Assembly: GCF_030408715.1 (NCBI RefSeq)
Contig: NZ_CP047202.1
Coordinates: 1,717,907 to 1,781,906 of the forward strand
DNA length: 64,000 bases
Origin: Corynebacterium confusum
GTDB lineage: Bacteria; Actinomycetota; Actinomycetes; Mycobacteriales; Mycobacteriaceae
Reading direction: 5' to 3'
The position numbers and the translations under genes were made by a program. The notes beneath the pieces are model-generated. The model was not told the DNA's origin and did no database searches. It was given only the letters and a program-made list of their open reading frames with translations. Shown here in pieces: positions 28,201-35,794 of the stretch. Position 1 is the first letter of the stretch; each line of letters opens with the position of its first letter.

Positions 28201-28483
28201 CGAAAGGCGCGTTGTGGGCCACCAGCACGCGGCCGCTCAGCGCCGCCGCGAACCGGCCCGCGATGTCCGCGAACCGCGGCGCCGCCACCAGATCGGAGGC
28301 GGACAGCTGGTGGACGAAGCTGTTGGGGACGTCCCGGTCCGGCTGGACGAGGGTCTCGAAGGCGCCCTCGACGCGGAAGTTATGGTCCAACAGCACGGCC
28401 CCGATTTCAATGATCCGGTCGGTCGCCCCGAAGCCGGTTGTCTCAAAGTCAACGACCGCGTATCCCGGTAAAGACACTGCCAT
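25199..28483 (-). CDS. Composite DnaQ-like exonuclease / BRCT / sigma-4-like DNA-binding protein
   Basis: The protein has 1094 residues from the ATG at 28483 (ribosome-binding site AGGTGG). Residues 5-170 form a DEDDh 3'-5' exonuclease: Asp12 and Glu14 in VVDFETTGF, HNAPFEVRFL at 90-99, and the His/Asp of HSALADAEA near 150. The usual Asp of the second motif is Glu here. Residues 205-310 look like a TerB-type helical domain, 327-402 a BRCT domain. After a Pro/Ala linker, a helix-hairpin-helix near 517-546 resembles the RNA polymerase alpha C-terminal domain. A sigma region 4-like helix-turn-helix follows at 640-675 (LTRERVRQIEKAL). Winged-helix-like segments occupy about 810-855 and 860-915. 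The product may process DNA at transcription complexes, but this is inference. It abuts the accessory island at its 3' end. Confidence 0.75.
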   Translation of the reverse strand: MAVSLPGYAVVDFETTGFGATDRIIEIGAVLLDHNFRVEGAFETLVQPDRDVPNSFVHQLSASDLVAAPRFADIAGRFAAALSGRVLVAHNAPFEVRFLGYEFGRLGIPLAVSKSSVVDTQVLSHQALGKRKLAEALDAVGISNRRAHSALADAEATAALLRCMVRDYGVPVPAGVGLAIAAPGQVGAAQPAALLTRDDAAKAAEEPQAWLARLAQLLPPAGGAEGQTYRGHLAAALADKKLSASELKTLEASALESGLGLQDVLDIHEDFLRQLAVEAWLDGVVTPAEQQVLTELAAQLGLPDELVGELVARPVTGEATVGVHLAPGDRVTFTGALDLPRETWESRARAAGLDVGGVTKRSVLVVSANPDSMSGKAKKARSLGVPIVDEKTFGQLLKALGAVPAAVGAPEVDEGVVPSASPSPAAPAAEEATGPAAAPGGAANTLFPWFGDQLDYLGSQAEAITAAIARGWVRSHASTPLVELSPVLAVNTPLEFNNSSVRKASALWQSRFPVMLEATVHELGDLPGVGKVKLHQLVETVVLAALDALDTPEAPTDPAAESGAADAADVTTSVYADEDAAGTNDATERALGWLGLNGPLELPAAVYPDYDHARSLQRLWDDCVEEIAAACGADIRKLTIVRERWVGGATLDEVGQALGLTRERVRQIEKALREAVDSDCELARATAQRLAENIGTVRDAAELDKQWPGFRDGHTTLGGSPEEVLRAVFGLWEMDGQLLARPGFLEEFPALVEAAADGYGLINLPEFRRDHGIPEEAWTGLARLLRTALRVGDYLLVSNSQGGRSCAMLLLHGEPMTAEEIAEITGDDVRGVRNQLAVDPRAHRVGNGSYGLAEWGLDEYRSLADWIAQRVEERGEVTLEELFAEAGRLNVSENSIRAYADSGDLETVDGVVRKTERAPELLDADIQESRGLAHFDGAWHLLLEVTSDHLRGSGFGVSAGIAAEFGVPVGGEQQWPSHLGAVSLRVNRLRQASLSTIRRFLEELGAEPGQRVWLRLGAGCEVTPAEPRRAGLEGLDEVLNAMGLAPVGGAHQDKMAVINSALGCRPDAPVRRSVAILGHRRQDRLADLIRTSRP

Positions 28484-28566
28484 ATTCGCACCACCTATAG
28501 TTCGTATATCCAACGGCCGGCTTTGATTGACGCCAAAGCCACCACTTCAGTATCCCACGGTCGTGC

Positions 28567-28572
28567 TAGGTT
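28567..28572 (+). promoter_or_regulatory. -10 box, leaderless start of the 124-residue gene
   Basis: TAGGTT lies seven bases before the ATG at 28580, with no ribosome-binding site. Confidence 0.4.
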
Positions 28573-28579
28573 CGTTTCC

Positions 28580-28954
28580 ATGTTCAACCCCCTAACCTTC
28601 GTCGCCCTGGATACCGCCGACGTGGCGGCGGTGCGGCAGGTACTAGGCCCGCTGAAACGCGACGGGATTTACCTCACCCGCCCGGGGCTGGTGCTGGAGA
28701 CGTCCTGGCTGGGCGATGACGCCCGCGACGTCTACGCGACGGCGTGGGCGTGGGGCGCGGACGATGCCGCCCTGTTCTACGCGCTGGCTGCCCGCGGCCG
28801 GCTGCTGGTCACCCCGGCGCGGGGGGCGGTCGACATCGTCGTCTGCGGGCGGATCCATAGCCGCCAAGAGGTCGACAACGGCATCGATAGCTTCGCCTTC
28901 GCCGACAGCCCCGAGCAACTGCGGGAGCTTATCGGCCCACCTAGTTGCGCTTAG
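28580..28954 (+). CDS. Conserved hypothetical protein, 124 aa
   Basis: No family was recognised. The sequence is a compact alpha/beta-looking protein starting MFNPLTFVALD, with strands such as GRLLVTPARGAVDIVV and an acidic C-terminal half. The -10 box seven bases upstream supports the ATG at 28580 as the start of a leaderless mRNA. It diverges from the exonuclease gene and its end overlaps the convergent Nudix gene by 14 bases. Confidence 0.65.
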   Translation: MFNPLTFVALDTADVAAVRQVLGPLKRDGIYLTRPGLVLETSWLGDDARDVYATAWAWGADDAALFYALAARGRLLVTPARGAVDIVVCGRIHSRQEVDNGIDSFAFADSPEQLRELIGPPSCA

Positions 28955-29471
28955 CGTAACCGATCCGAGGGCGGAAGCCAGCGGGGTGCTTCATCTGCGC
29001 GACGGCGTCCGCGATCACCATGCGGTGGCGGGCGTTGAGCGACTGCGGCAGCTGAGCCACTGAGAACCAGCCGACCTCGGTGTTCTCGTCGTCGGCGAGG
29101 TGCGGGACGGCATCGTCAGGCACACTGAGCCGCAGGGTGGTGTCCATGAACAGGCACTTGTCGCCGTTGCCGTATTCCACGGGGCCGACCTGACCGACGC
29201 CCAGGAGGGCCTCGACGCGGGCCTCCAGGCCGACTTCCTCGGCGACCTCCCGAATCGCGGTGGTGCTGATCTCCTCGCCCGGCTCAGCGATGCCGGCCAC
29301 CGGGGCCCACTTGTCATTGTCGGCACGGCGGGCCAGCAACACCGTGGGCACCTCCCACAGCGGGGCGCCCTCCGGGACGCCGCGCACGATGACGGCGGTC
29401 ACGGCGGGCAGGAAGAGCTGGTCGTGGCCGATCTTTTCACGCAGGGACACGATGAAATCCGGGGTTGCCAT
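28941..29471 (-). CDS. Nudix hydrolase
   Basis: This 176-residue Nudix pyrophosphatase carries a complete Nudix box (GIAEPGEEISTTAIREVAEE then VGL), the metal-binding helix of the family. The substrate is probably a nucleoside diphosphate derivative. NADH, ADP-ribose and oxidised nucleotides are all possible, and sequence does not decide. The C-terminus ends in a basic segment (RPRIGYAKRN). The gene lies 27 bp downstream of the protease gene on the same strand and may be co-transcribed. Confidence 0.88.
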   Translation of the reverse strand: MATPDFIVSLREKIGHDQLFLPAVTAVIVRGVPEGAPLWEVPTVLLARRADNDKWAPVAGIAEPGEEISTTAIREVAEEVGLEARVEALLGVGQVGPVEYGNGDKCLFMDTTLRLSVPDDAVPHLADDENTEVGWFSVAQLPQSLNARHRMVIADAVAQMKHPAGFRPRIGYAKRN

Positions 29472-29498
29472 ACCCCTAGCCTACGGCACCGCGCGGCC

Positions 29499-30410
29499 TT
29501 AGTGGGTGGCGGCGTCGGCGCGGGCCACCTCGCCCCACAGGCCGTCGGCTAACCGCTGGACCTCCACCGCCGGGGTGAAGGAGACCTCCATGTCCGGGTA
29601 GTCCTCGCAGGTCGTTCCCCCATCCATGCGCTCGGTGGTGCCGGAGACCAAGCCGATGATGACGGGCCGGCCATCCCGCTCGGCGTAAACGGGCCCGCCC
29701 GAGTCACCCGTGCGGACGCACATGCGGGCGCGCGCGGACTCGGATTCGAGCTGCTCGCCGTCGGCATTGAGCTTGCTCAGCTCCGGCAGGTGGGTGACCT
29801 CCCCGCAGGTCTTATGGGTGGATCCGCCTAGCTTGCAGGCCTGGTCCGGCAGCTGCGCCAGCTGCGTGGCGATATTGGTCTCCAAGGACTCGGCGGTGTG
29901 GAAGGGAATCTGCCCCGAGGTTCCCGCCTCATTGAGCTCGATAAAGGCCACGTCCAGGTGGTGGGTGTCCGGGGCGTAGAAATCCGAGTAGACCACCTGG
30001 CCGACCGGCTCCGCGGGATAGGAAAACTCGCCGTACTCATCCGCGGCCCACACCTGGTCGCCGACCTTGCCGCAGTGCGATGCCGTCACGGCAATGCTCC
30101 GGCCCTCGGGCAGGCTGAAGGAGTAGGCGACGGTGCACAGCTGGTAGCTGAAGTACTCCCCCGGCTGCGGCGTCTGCGCGGACAGGTGGATGGCCGCGCC
30201 CGGTGGCACGGGTGCGAACTGTGGGGTCAGGATCTCGTCCTCGCGCGGCGGGATGTCCGTCTGCTCCGCCGCCGCGCCCAGATCCGTCGCGGGCGCGGTA
30301 CGCTGGCTGCTCTCCTCCAGCGGGTCTACCGCGGGTAGGCTGCACGCGCTGCTAAGCCCCACGACCGCGGCGGCCGCGAGGGCCACGCGGCTAGCTCTGC
30401 GATGCACCAT
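29499..30410 (-). CDS. Secreted trypsin-like serine protease (lipoprotein)
   Basis: This chymotrypsin-fold serine protease of 303 residues starts at the ATG at 30410. The signal peptide ends in LSSAC, a plausible lipobox, so it may be lipid-anchored outside the cell. The catalytic triad is visible as His in VTASHCG, Asp in HHLDVAFIE and Ser in TGDSGGPVY. Two further Cys pairs (QACKLGG/HKTCGE and the pair around the active Ser) suggest disulfides. It starts inside the 44-codon gene upstream (20-base overlap), so the pair is likely coupled to thrC transcription. An in-frame start 17 codons earlier adds a basic stretch and is less likely. Confidence 0.87.
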   Translation of the reverse strand: MVHRRASRVALAAAAVVGLSSACSLPAVDPLEESSQRTAPATDLGAAAEQTDIPPREDEILTPQFAPVPPGAAIHLSAQTPQPGEYFSYQLCTVAYSFSLPEGRSIAVTASHCGKVGDQVWAADEYGEFSYPAEPVGQVVYSDFYAPDTHHLDVAFIELNEAGTSGQIPFHTAESLETNIATQLAQLPDQACKLGGSTHKTCGEVTHLPELSKLNADGEQLESESARARMCVRTGDSGGPVYAERDGRPVIIGLVSGTTERMDGGTTCEDYPDMEVSFTPAVEVQRLADGLWGEVARADAATH

Positions 30411-30525
30411 CGTCCGGGGTGGTCTCGTCCTCTTCCTCGGCCGCTTGGGCACGTAGGTCACGCAGGAACTTCTCCGGATCGAATTCCGTGTGGTACTCGG
30501 GCCCAGCGAACTGTTCCTGTGCCAT
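30391..30525 (-). CDS. Small acidic protein, 44 aa, between thrC and the protease gene
   Basis: This short gene starts two bases after the thrC stop codon with an excellent ribosome-binding site (GGAGGT, inside the last thrC codons). It ends 20 bases inside the protease gene. The product begins MAQEQFAGPEYHTEFDP and becomes strongly acidic (EEEDE) towards its C-terminus. Spacing, ribosome-binding site and codon use indicate a real, translationally coupled gene that length cut-offs easily miss. Function is unknown. Confidence 0.72.
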   Translation of the reverse strand: MAQEQFAGPEYHTEFDPEKFLRDLRAQAAEEEDETTPDDGASQS

Positions 30526-30527
30526 TG

Positions 30528-31970
30528 TTAGACCTCCGTGGTGTCAATCGAGCGGGTGATGTAGTCCTTGACCGCGGCGGCATCGTTAGGCAAGTCCGCC
30601 ACGGTACGTTCCGCATCCAGGATACCGGCAAAACGCTCGGGCACCTCCGGCTCCCGGCCGGTGGCCTCCCGGATGGTGTCGGCGAACTTGACCGGCAGGG
30701 CCGTCTCCAGGCAGACGATCGGGGTCTCCACGCCGGCTGCCTGGGCCGCGCGGGCGGCCTTGACGCCGTCGGCAGTGTGCGGGTCGATGAGCACCCCGTA
30801 GCGCTCGTCGACGTCCGCGATGGTGGCCAGCCGGTCCGCGTGCGTAGAGCTGGCGGAGGTGAAGCCGAACTTGTCCCGGGCGTCTTCTAAAAGCTCCGGG
30901 GGCACGGAGAAGCCGCCCTCCTTGACCTTCGTGCCGAACCAGTCGGCCACCTGGGCGGCGTCCCGGCCGGTCAGGTCGAAGACGAAGCGCTCGAAGTTGG
31001 ACGCGCGGGAGATATCCATCGACGGCGAGGAGGTCTTGAAGGTCTCCGCGGCCGGGCGCGGGCGGTAGTTGCCCGTGCGGAAGAACTCGTCCAGCACGTC
31101 GTTCTCGTTGGTCGCCACCACCAGGGTGTCGATGGGCAGACCCATTTGGCGGGCGATGTGGCCGGCGCAGATGTCACCGAAGTTGCCCGTGGGCACGGAG
31201 AAGGAGACCTTCTGCTGGTTGTTGTCGGTCACCCGCAGCCAGCAGGAGACGTAATAGACCACCTGGGCCAGAAGCCGCGCCCAGTTGATGGAGTTGACCG
31301 CACCGATCCGGTAGTCGCGCTTGAACTGCGCGTCCGCGGAGACGGCCTTGACCACGTCCTGGCAGTCGTCGAAGACGCCGTCCAGCGCGATGTTGAAGAT
31401 ATTGGGGTCGTCCAACCCGAACATCTGCGCCTGCTGGAACGGGGTCATGCGCCCGGCCGGGGTCAGCATGAAGACCCGGATGCCGGGGCGGCCGCGCATG
31501 GCGTATTCCGCCGAGGATCCGGTGTCGCCGGAGGTCGCGCCCAGGATGTTAAGCGTCTCTTCCCGGCGCGCCAGCTCGAACTCGAAGAGCTCGCCGAGCA
31601 GCTGCATGGCCATGTCCTTAAACGCGGCCGTCGGCCCCTCCGACAGGTGGCCGATGAAAAGACCGTCGCCCAGCTCGGTGACCGGCACGATCTCCTCGGA
31701 AGCGAACTTCGGGTAGGTATAAGCGCGCGCGGCGATCTGCTCCAGGTCTGCCGGGTCGATATCGTCGATATAAAGCTTCAGGACCTCGGCGGCGACCGCG
31801 GCGTAGCCTTCCTTATCGGCCAGGGCGCGCCAGCTGCTCAGCAGCTCGTCATCCAGCTGCGGGTAATGCTCCGGGAGATAGAGGCCGCCATCCGGGGCGA
31901 GCCCGCCTAGCAGAATGTCGGTAAATTTGGCCGGAACCTGGTCCACATCACGCGTCGAAATATAATCCAC
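30528..31970 (-). CDS. thrC: Threonine synthase
   Basis: This PLP enzyme converts O-phosphohomoserine to threonine. The 480-residue protein has the PLP lysine in PTAAFKDMAMQLL and the phosphate-binding motif SGDTGSSA. The length matches corynebacterial ThrC. The start is GTG at 31970, with TAGACT seven bases upstream and no Shine-Dalgarno sequence, so the mRNA is probably leaderless. The downstream small gene and the protease gene are likely read on the same transcript. Confidence 0.95.
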   Translation of the reverse strand: MDYISTRDVDQVPAKFTDILLGGLAPDGGLYLPEHYPQLDDELLSSWRALADKEGYAAVAAEVLKLYIDDIDPADLEQIAARAYTYPKFASEEIVPVTELGDGLFIGHLSEGPTAAFKDMAMQLLGELFEFELARREETLNILGATSGDTGSSAEYAMRGRPGIRVFMLTPAGRMTPFQQAQMFGLDDPNIFNIALDGVFDDCQDVVKAVSADAQFKRDYRIGAVNSINWARLLAQVVYYVSCWLRVTDNNQQKVSFSVPTGNFGDICAGHIARQMGLPIDTLVVATNENDVLDEFFRTGNYRPRPAAETFKTSSPSMDISRASNFERFVFDLTGRDAAQVADWFGTKVKEGGFSVPPELLEDARDKFGFTSASSTHADRLATIADVDERYGVLIDPHTADGVKAARAAQAAGVETPIVCLETALPVKFADTIREATGREPEVPERFAGILDAERTVADLPNDAAAVKDYITRSIDTTEV

Positions 31971-31977
31971 GCGGCTA

Positions 31978-31983
31978 AGTCTA
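31978..31983 (-). promoter_or_regulatory. thrC -10 box (leaderless)
   Basis: On the minus strand TAGACT (here AGTCTA on the plus strand) lies about seven bases before the thrC GTG at 31970. Confidence 0.42.
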
Positions 31984-32064
31984 GCGGTTAACGGTGTACT
32001 CGGGCCCCTTTTTATCCCTCGCTTTGGGCGCGCCCACAGCCGCGGCTTCCACGCCGGTCCCCAG

Positions 32065-32092
32065 TCGACAATATTTCGTGCGGTAGTAGACT
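32065..32092 (+). promoter_or_regulatory. Promoter of the MFS transporter gene (leaderless)
   Basis: TCGACA (32065-32070), a 16-bp spacer, and TAGACT (32087-32092) lie eight bases before the ATG at 32101. No ribosome-binding site is present. Confidence 0.55.
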
Positions 32093-32100
32093 AAGCGGCC

Positions 32101-33432
32101 ATGTCGACTCCTGAGAATCACCGCCCCAACCCGCGGGAAGTCATCACCACCAAGGCGCTGTATGTCTGGGTGGCCGCGGTGCTGGTCTACATCGTGGCGA
32201 TTACCGGGCGCACCTCCTTCGGCGTGGCCGGCGTCGACGCCATCGAGCGCTTCAGCGTCGACGCCTCCCGGATCGCAGTGTTCACCTCCGTGCAGGTCGG
32301 CGTCTACGCCCTGGCCCAGATCCCCACCGGCATCGCCATCGACCGCTTCGGCCCCCGCAACATGTTGGTCGTCGGCGCGGTGGTGATGGGTATTGGCCAA
32401 GTCATCTTGGGCTTTACCACCAACTACTGGGCGGCCATCGGCGCCCGCGTGCTCATCGGCGGCGGGGATGCGACCGCGTTCCTGTCGGTCATGCGCATCC
32501 TGCCCTACTGGTTCCCGCTGCACCGCACGCCGATGCTCACTCAGGTCACCGGCTCCATGGGCCAGCTGGGTCAGTTTATCTCCGCGGTCCCCTTCCTCTG
32601 GTTGCTGGGGGCCACCGGCTGGACGGCGGCGTTTGTCAGCCTAGGCGCGGTGGGTATCATCATCGCGCTGGCCGCGGCGGTCGCGGTGGCCGATTCCCCG
32701 GAAAAGGCCGGCGTCTACGAGGAACAGGTCGTCGAGGTCCAGCCCAACTCCCAGGCGCTGTCCATCCCCCAGCGCCTGAAATCCGTGGTGACCTCCCCGG
32801 TGGCCTGGCAGGCGTTTTTCATCCACTACTCCAACTTGTTCTTCCAGATCGTCGTGGTGATGATGTGGGGCGTGCCGCTGATGACGCTGGGCATGGGCCT
32901 GTCGGAGGCCTCCGCCGGCCTGGTTCTCACTATTAACTCCGTCTTCCTCGTGCTCATCGGCCCGCTGCACGGCAAGATCTCCGCGCGCACGGGCAATGCC
33001 CGCGACCTGATAGCCGTCGGATTTTCCACGCTGCACGTGCTGTTCTGGGCGTGGTTCTTTTCCGCTTCGGAACCGCGCGGTTTGGCCGCGGCCCTGTGCT
33101 TCGCTTTCATCATCGCCCTGTGCTGCCCGTCCGCGAACTACGGCTTCGACCTGGTCCGCGAGCACCTAGGCCGCGACGTGGTGGCCACCGCCACCGGCCT
33201 GGGCAACATGGGCGGCTTCATAGCCGGCATGCTGGGTGCGCAGTCCTTCGCCTTCCTTCTGGATTCCCATTCCCAAGGCGCGGCCTACGAGTGGGGCGAT
33301 TTCCGCTACGCCGCGTGGGCCGTCCTGGCGGTGTGGTCAGTCGGCGTTATTGGCATTCTGGTCACCCGCTGGCTGCGCCGCGGCGAAGAAGAGCGCGGCC
33401 CGCGCATCCGCATCACCCGCCTGCCGGAATAA
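32101..33432 (+). CDS. Major facilitator superfamily transporter
   Basis: This 443-residue carrier has about twelve predicted membrane helices in two bundles, with the MFS loop 2-3 motif (GIAIDRFGPRNMLVVGA) after helix 2. The substrate is unknown. It resembles nitrate/cyanate-type and drug:H+ antiporter members only in general form. The gene is divergent from thrC with its own leaderless promoter. A GC-rich hairpin follows at 33449-33472. Confidence 0.88.
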   Translation: MSTPENHRPNPREVITTKALYVWVAAVLVYIVAITGRTSFGVAGVDAIERFSVDASRIAVFTSVQVGVYALAQIPTGIAIDRFGPRNMLVVGAVVMGIGQVILGFTTNYWAAIGARVLIGGGDATAFLSVMRILPYWFPLHRTPMLTQVTGSMGQLGQFISAVPFLWLLGATGWTAAFVSLGAVGIIIALAAAVAVADSPEKAGVYEEQVVEVQPNSQALSIPQRLKSVVTSPVAWQAFFIHYSNLFFQIVVVMMWGVPLMTLGMGLSEASAGLVLTINSVFLVLIGPLHGKISARTGNARDLIAVGFSTLHVLFWAWFFSASEPRGLAAALCFAFIIALCCPSANYGFDLVREHLGRDVVATATGLGNMGGFIAGMLGAQSFAFLLDSHSQGAAYEWGDFRYAAWAVLAVWSVGVIGILVTRWLRRGEEERGPRIRITRLPE

Positions 33433-33448
33433 CCGCTTCCGGCGGCTC

Positions 33449-33472
33449 GCCGCGCGGTTTAAGCCGCGCGGC
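33449..33472. terminator. Hairpin between MFS and AAA ATPase genes
   Basis: GCCGCGCGG and CCGCGCGGC form a perfect 9-bp stem around TTTAAG, between two converging genes. There is no long T tract. Confidence 0.55.
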
Positions 33473-33480
33473 AAGCCTGG

Positions 33481-34236
33481 TCAGTTGTCCTCTTCGTCTA
33501 GCTCCGGGCGGGTCAAAAACTCCGCAACCGCTTCCGGGGCCTCGATGAATTCCTGGGTGGCCCGGTACGCATCGGTGTCGCGGTAGGCCACGTCCTGCAC
33601 GCCGAAGTCGTCGAACTGGAAGATCTGCGCCCTGGGCGTGCCCAGCAGGATGGGCGAATGCGTGGCGATGAGGAACTGAGCGCCCCGCTGGACGGCCTGG
33701 TCGATTTCGGCGAGCAGCGCCATCTGGCGGATGACCGACAGGCCCGCCTCCGGCTCGTCCATGAGATAGAGCCCGCGGCCGTCAACGTATTCGCCGAGGA
33801 TGTCGAAGACGGATTCGCCGTGGGAGCGTTTCATCAGGTCCACGCCCCGAGCGAGGTTGTTGCGCCCGGCGGCCCGCTCAGACTCGTCGCGCAGCAGGTC
33901 GAAGTGGGTCTCGTTGCGCAGGTAGTACCCGCGCAGGAGCGTCTCATCGAAGCGCAAGGCCAACCAGTGGGACAGCTCCGACTCCGTGTTGGTCCCCCTC
34001 ACCGCTTCGGGCTGCAGTGGGCCGCCCCGCCCGCTGAAACCGGCGCTCAGGGCGATGGCCTCCAGCAGCGTGGATTTGCCGGCGCCGTTTTCGCCGGCGA
34101 AGAACGTCACCGGGCTGCGAAAATCGATTTTACCGAACTCCTGCAGGTAACGGGTTATCGGCAGCTGCCAGACATAGGCGCTACTCGCGCGGTGCCGGCG
34201 CTGCTCGAAAGTCCGGAACGCTACCGTTGTCAGCAT
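33481..34236 (-). CDS. AAA ATPase, ABC/SMC-like (AAA_21 type)
   Basis: This 251-residue soluble ATPase has Walker A GENGAGKST and Walker B GLYLMDEPEAGLS, followed by the D-loop-like LS and a histidine switch in LIATHSPILLG. Its fold resembles RecF/SMC/OLD-type ABC ATPases, and the coiled-coil insert is short. No partner nuclease or effector lies next to it. The following gene is a small membrane protein. Comparable stand-alone ATPases are common and of unknown function. Confidence 0.83.
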   Translation of the reverse strand: MLTTVAFRTFEQRRHRASSAYVWQLPITRYLQEFGKIDFRSPVTFFAGENGAGKSTLLEAIALSAGFSGRGGPLQPEAVRGTNTESELSHWLALRFDETLLRGYYLRNETHFDLLRDESERAAGRNNLARGVDLMKRSHGESVFDILGEYVDGRGLYLMDEPEAGLSVIRQMALLAEIDQAVQRGAQFLIATHSPILLGTPRAQIFQFDDFGVQDVAYRDTDAYRATQEFIEAPEAVAEFLTRPELDEEDN

Positions 34237-34254
34237 GTCGGGCCACGACCTTCC

Positions 34255-34524
34255 CTAGTAGAGTCCGCGCAGCCGGGCAGGCAGCGCGTTCGCCATCCTT
34301 TCAGCCAGCCCAGTCTCGGCGCCGCCAGGGGGCAGGGCGCTGGCTGGGTGCAGCCCTACCCTACTGGTAAAAGGCAGGTACGTTTCGACGTTTCTGGCTC
34401 CGGCCACCACGAAGTCGTTGACCGTGGCCGCTATGGCCACGCCGCCCAAGATGGGCACTCCCAGCGCGACTGCCAGCATGCCGAGCGTTTGCCAACGCCT
34501 GCGGGCGGTGTAAGAACAGGACAT
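34255..34524 (-). CDS. Small membrane or exported protein, 89 aa
   Basis: No family was recognised. The product starts with a basic segment and a hydrophobic stretch (TLGMLAVALGVPILGGVAIAA) that could be a signal peptide or a membrane anchor, followed by a polar tail. The ATG has AAAGG nine bases upstream. It lies 18 bp before the AAA ATPase gene on the same strand and probably shares a transcript with it. Confidence 0.6.
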   Translation of the reverse strand: MSCSYTARRRWQTLGMLAVALGVPILGGVAIAATVNDFVVAGARNVETYLPFTSRVGLHPASALPPGGAETGLAERMANALPARLRGLY

Positions 34525-34661
34525 AAACGTTACCTTTCCGTAATCTTCTAAGGGAAAGAATAAGCGTCGCGTCTGTGTGGGCGGTGGCGACTTCCTGCTA
34601 TCTCGCTGCCGGTTGCCCGGCCCTGCCCGGTCGTGCCCCGCGGGGGCGGATGCAGCCCGCG

Positions 34662-35186
34662 CTACTGGCCGTCGTTGCTGGCGACCAGCGGGCCGGACTG
34701 GCCCTCGATGAGCCCCTCGTCGAAGGCCTTGAGCACCGCTTGGGCCTCGTCCTCGTTCAGGCGGCCCTCGCTGACGGCGGTGTCCATGACGGCCTCGAGC
34801 TCCTCCCGGGACTGCTCCCGGCTATCGCCCGCCTCGAAGGCCTGCTTGGGCATGGCGGCCTCCGGGATGCCCAGGGCTTCGGCCAGCTCAACCAAGCGGT
34901 AGCCCGGGCGCGGTTCCTCGTCGTCGGCGTCCTCGGGCGCGGTGGTCTCCGGCCCGGTAACCTGCGAGGCGGCGTCGCCGACCGTGCGCCCCTGGTGCGT
35001 GGTGTTCAGCGGCCACATGAACCAGGCCGCCACCAGGGCGAAAATTAGGGCCAGCACGACCACGGCGCCGGCGACGACCCACTGCTGACGATGCGCGTCC
35101 GCCTGCCCGCTGACCGCCCGCGCGGCCCCAGCCGGCTCCTCCGCCCGAGTGGGCTGAGAGGGCGCGGTGGGTTCTGTTCCTGCCAT
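34662..35186 (-). CDS. Single-pass membrane protein, 174 aa
   Basis: Function is unknown. A Pro/Ala/Glu-rich cytoplasmic N-terminus of about 35 residues is followed by one membrane helix (WVVAGAVVVLALIFALVAAW). An acidic extracytoplasmic domain of about 110 residues with helical character follows. The ribosome-binding site AAGGGG precedes the ATG. Genes of similar build occur near glnE in other corynebacteria, but no domain name was recognised. Confidence 0.7.
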   Translation of the reverse strand: MAGTEPTAPSQPTRAEEPAGAARAVSGQADAHRQQWVVAGAVVVLALIFALVAAWFMWPLNTTHQGRTVGDAASQVTGPETTAPEDADDEEPRPGYRLVELAEALGIPEAAMPKQAFEAGDSREQSREELEAVMDTAVSEGRLNEDEAQAVLKAFDEGLIEGQSGPLVASNDGQ

Positions 35187-35260
35187 GCTGGCCCCTTGCC
35201 TGAACTAAGAGAGAATCGAATAAACAAATACTAGTGCTGAACTCTCGGGAATTCTAGCGC

Positions 35261-35584
35261 CTAGAAGTGCCCGAAGCTATCACCGCGGCGCGGCGGTTCC
35301 TGCCGACCGCTCAAGATATCGATCACGCTGCGGATGGCCGGCTCGCCCACCGGGCCGAAGTTGGGCTTGCGCTCGTCGACGCCACGGCCGTCCTCATCGA
35401 CCACCTGGTGGGGCCTGTCCGGGCGGTGGTGGCTGGTCGGGCCCTCGATGGTGATGACAAGCTTGTCGTCTTCTACCTTCAGCTCCGTGTCCGCGCCCGC
35501 GCCGGCCGCGCGCGCCGAGTCCATAAATCCGCTTAAGTCGCGAAAGGTAGCCGCCGAAAGATCCAAAGAAATCTGCAGTGCCAT
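35261..35584 (-). CDS. Conserved hypothetical protein, 107 aa
   Basis: No known domain was recognised. The N-terminal half is amphipathic (MALQISLDLSAATFRDL) followed by a predicted strand pair around ELKVEDDKLVITIEG. The C-terminal half is polar and Pro/Arg/Asp-rich. The ribosome-binding site GAGGAG is strong, and a candidate -10 box TAGACT at 35694-35699 gives a leader of about 100 nt. It is in the same direction as glnE, about 210 bp beyond the glnE stop codon. Confidence 0.62.
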   Translation of the reverse strand: MALQISLDLSAATFRDLSGFMDSARAAGAGADTELKVEDDKLVITIEGPTSHHRPDRPHQVVDEDGRGVDERKPNFGPVGEPAIRSVIDILSGRQEPPRRGDSFGHF

Positions 35585-35693
35585 GGTGTTTTCTCCTCTA
35601 CTACTGGTCCGCTGTTTGTGGGGCTAAGTCGCTGTGGTGCCGCGTCCGCGGTGGGGCCACGTGGTGGGCCGGCCACCGTGGACGGCACGTCCC

Positions 35694-35699
35694 AGTCTA
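35694..35699 (-). promoter_or_regulatory. -10 box upstream of the 107-residue gene
   Basis: TAGACT on the minus strand, in the 210-bp spacer between glnE and the 107-residue gene. The rest of the spacer holds no gene. Confidence 0.4.
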
Positions 35700-35794
35700 G
35701 GAAGGCTAACGCCGCTTGCCTAGGCAAAAGCCGACTTTGCCAGCAAAATCAGGGCGAAATCCGGGCGACCCCCTAGGGGCATTGCTGCCGCTTG

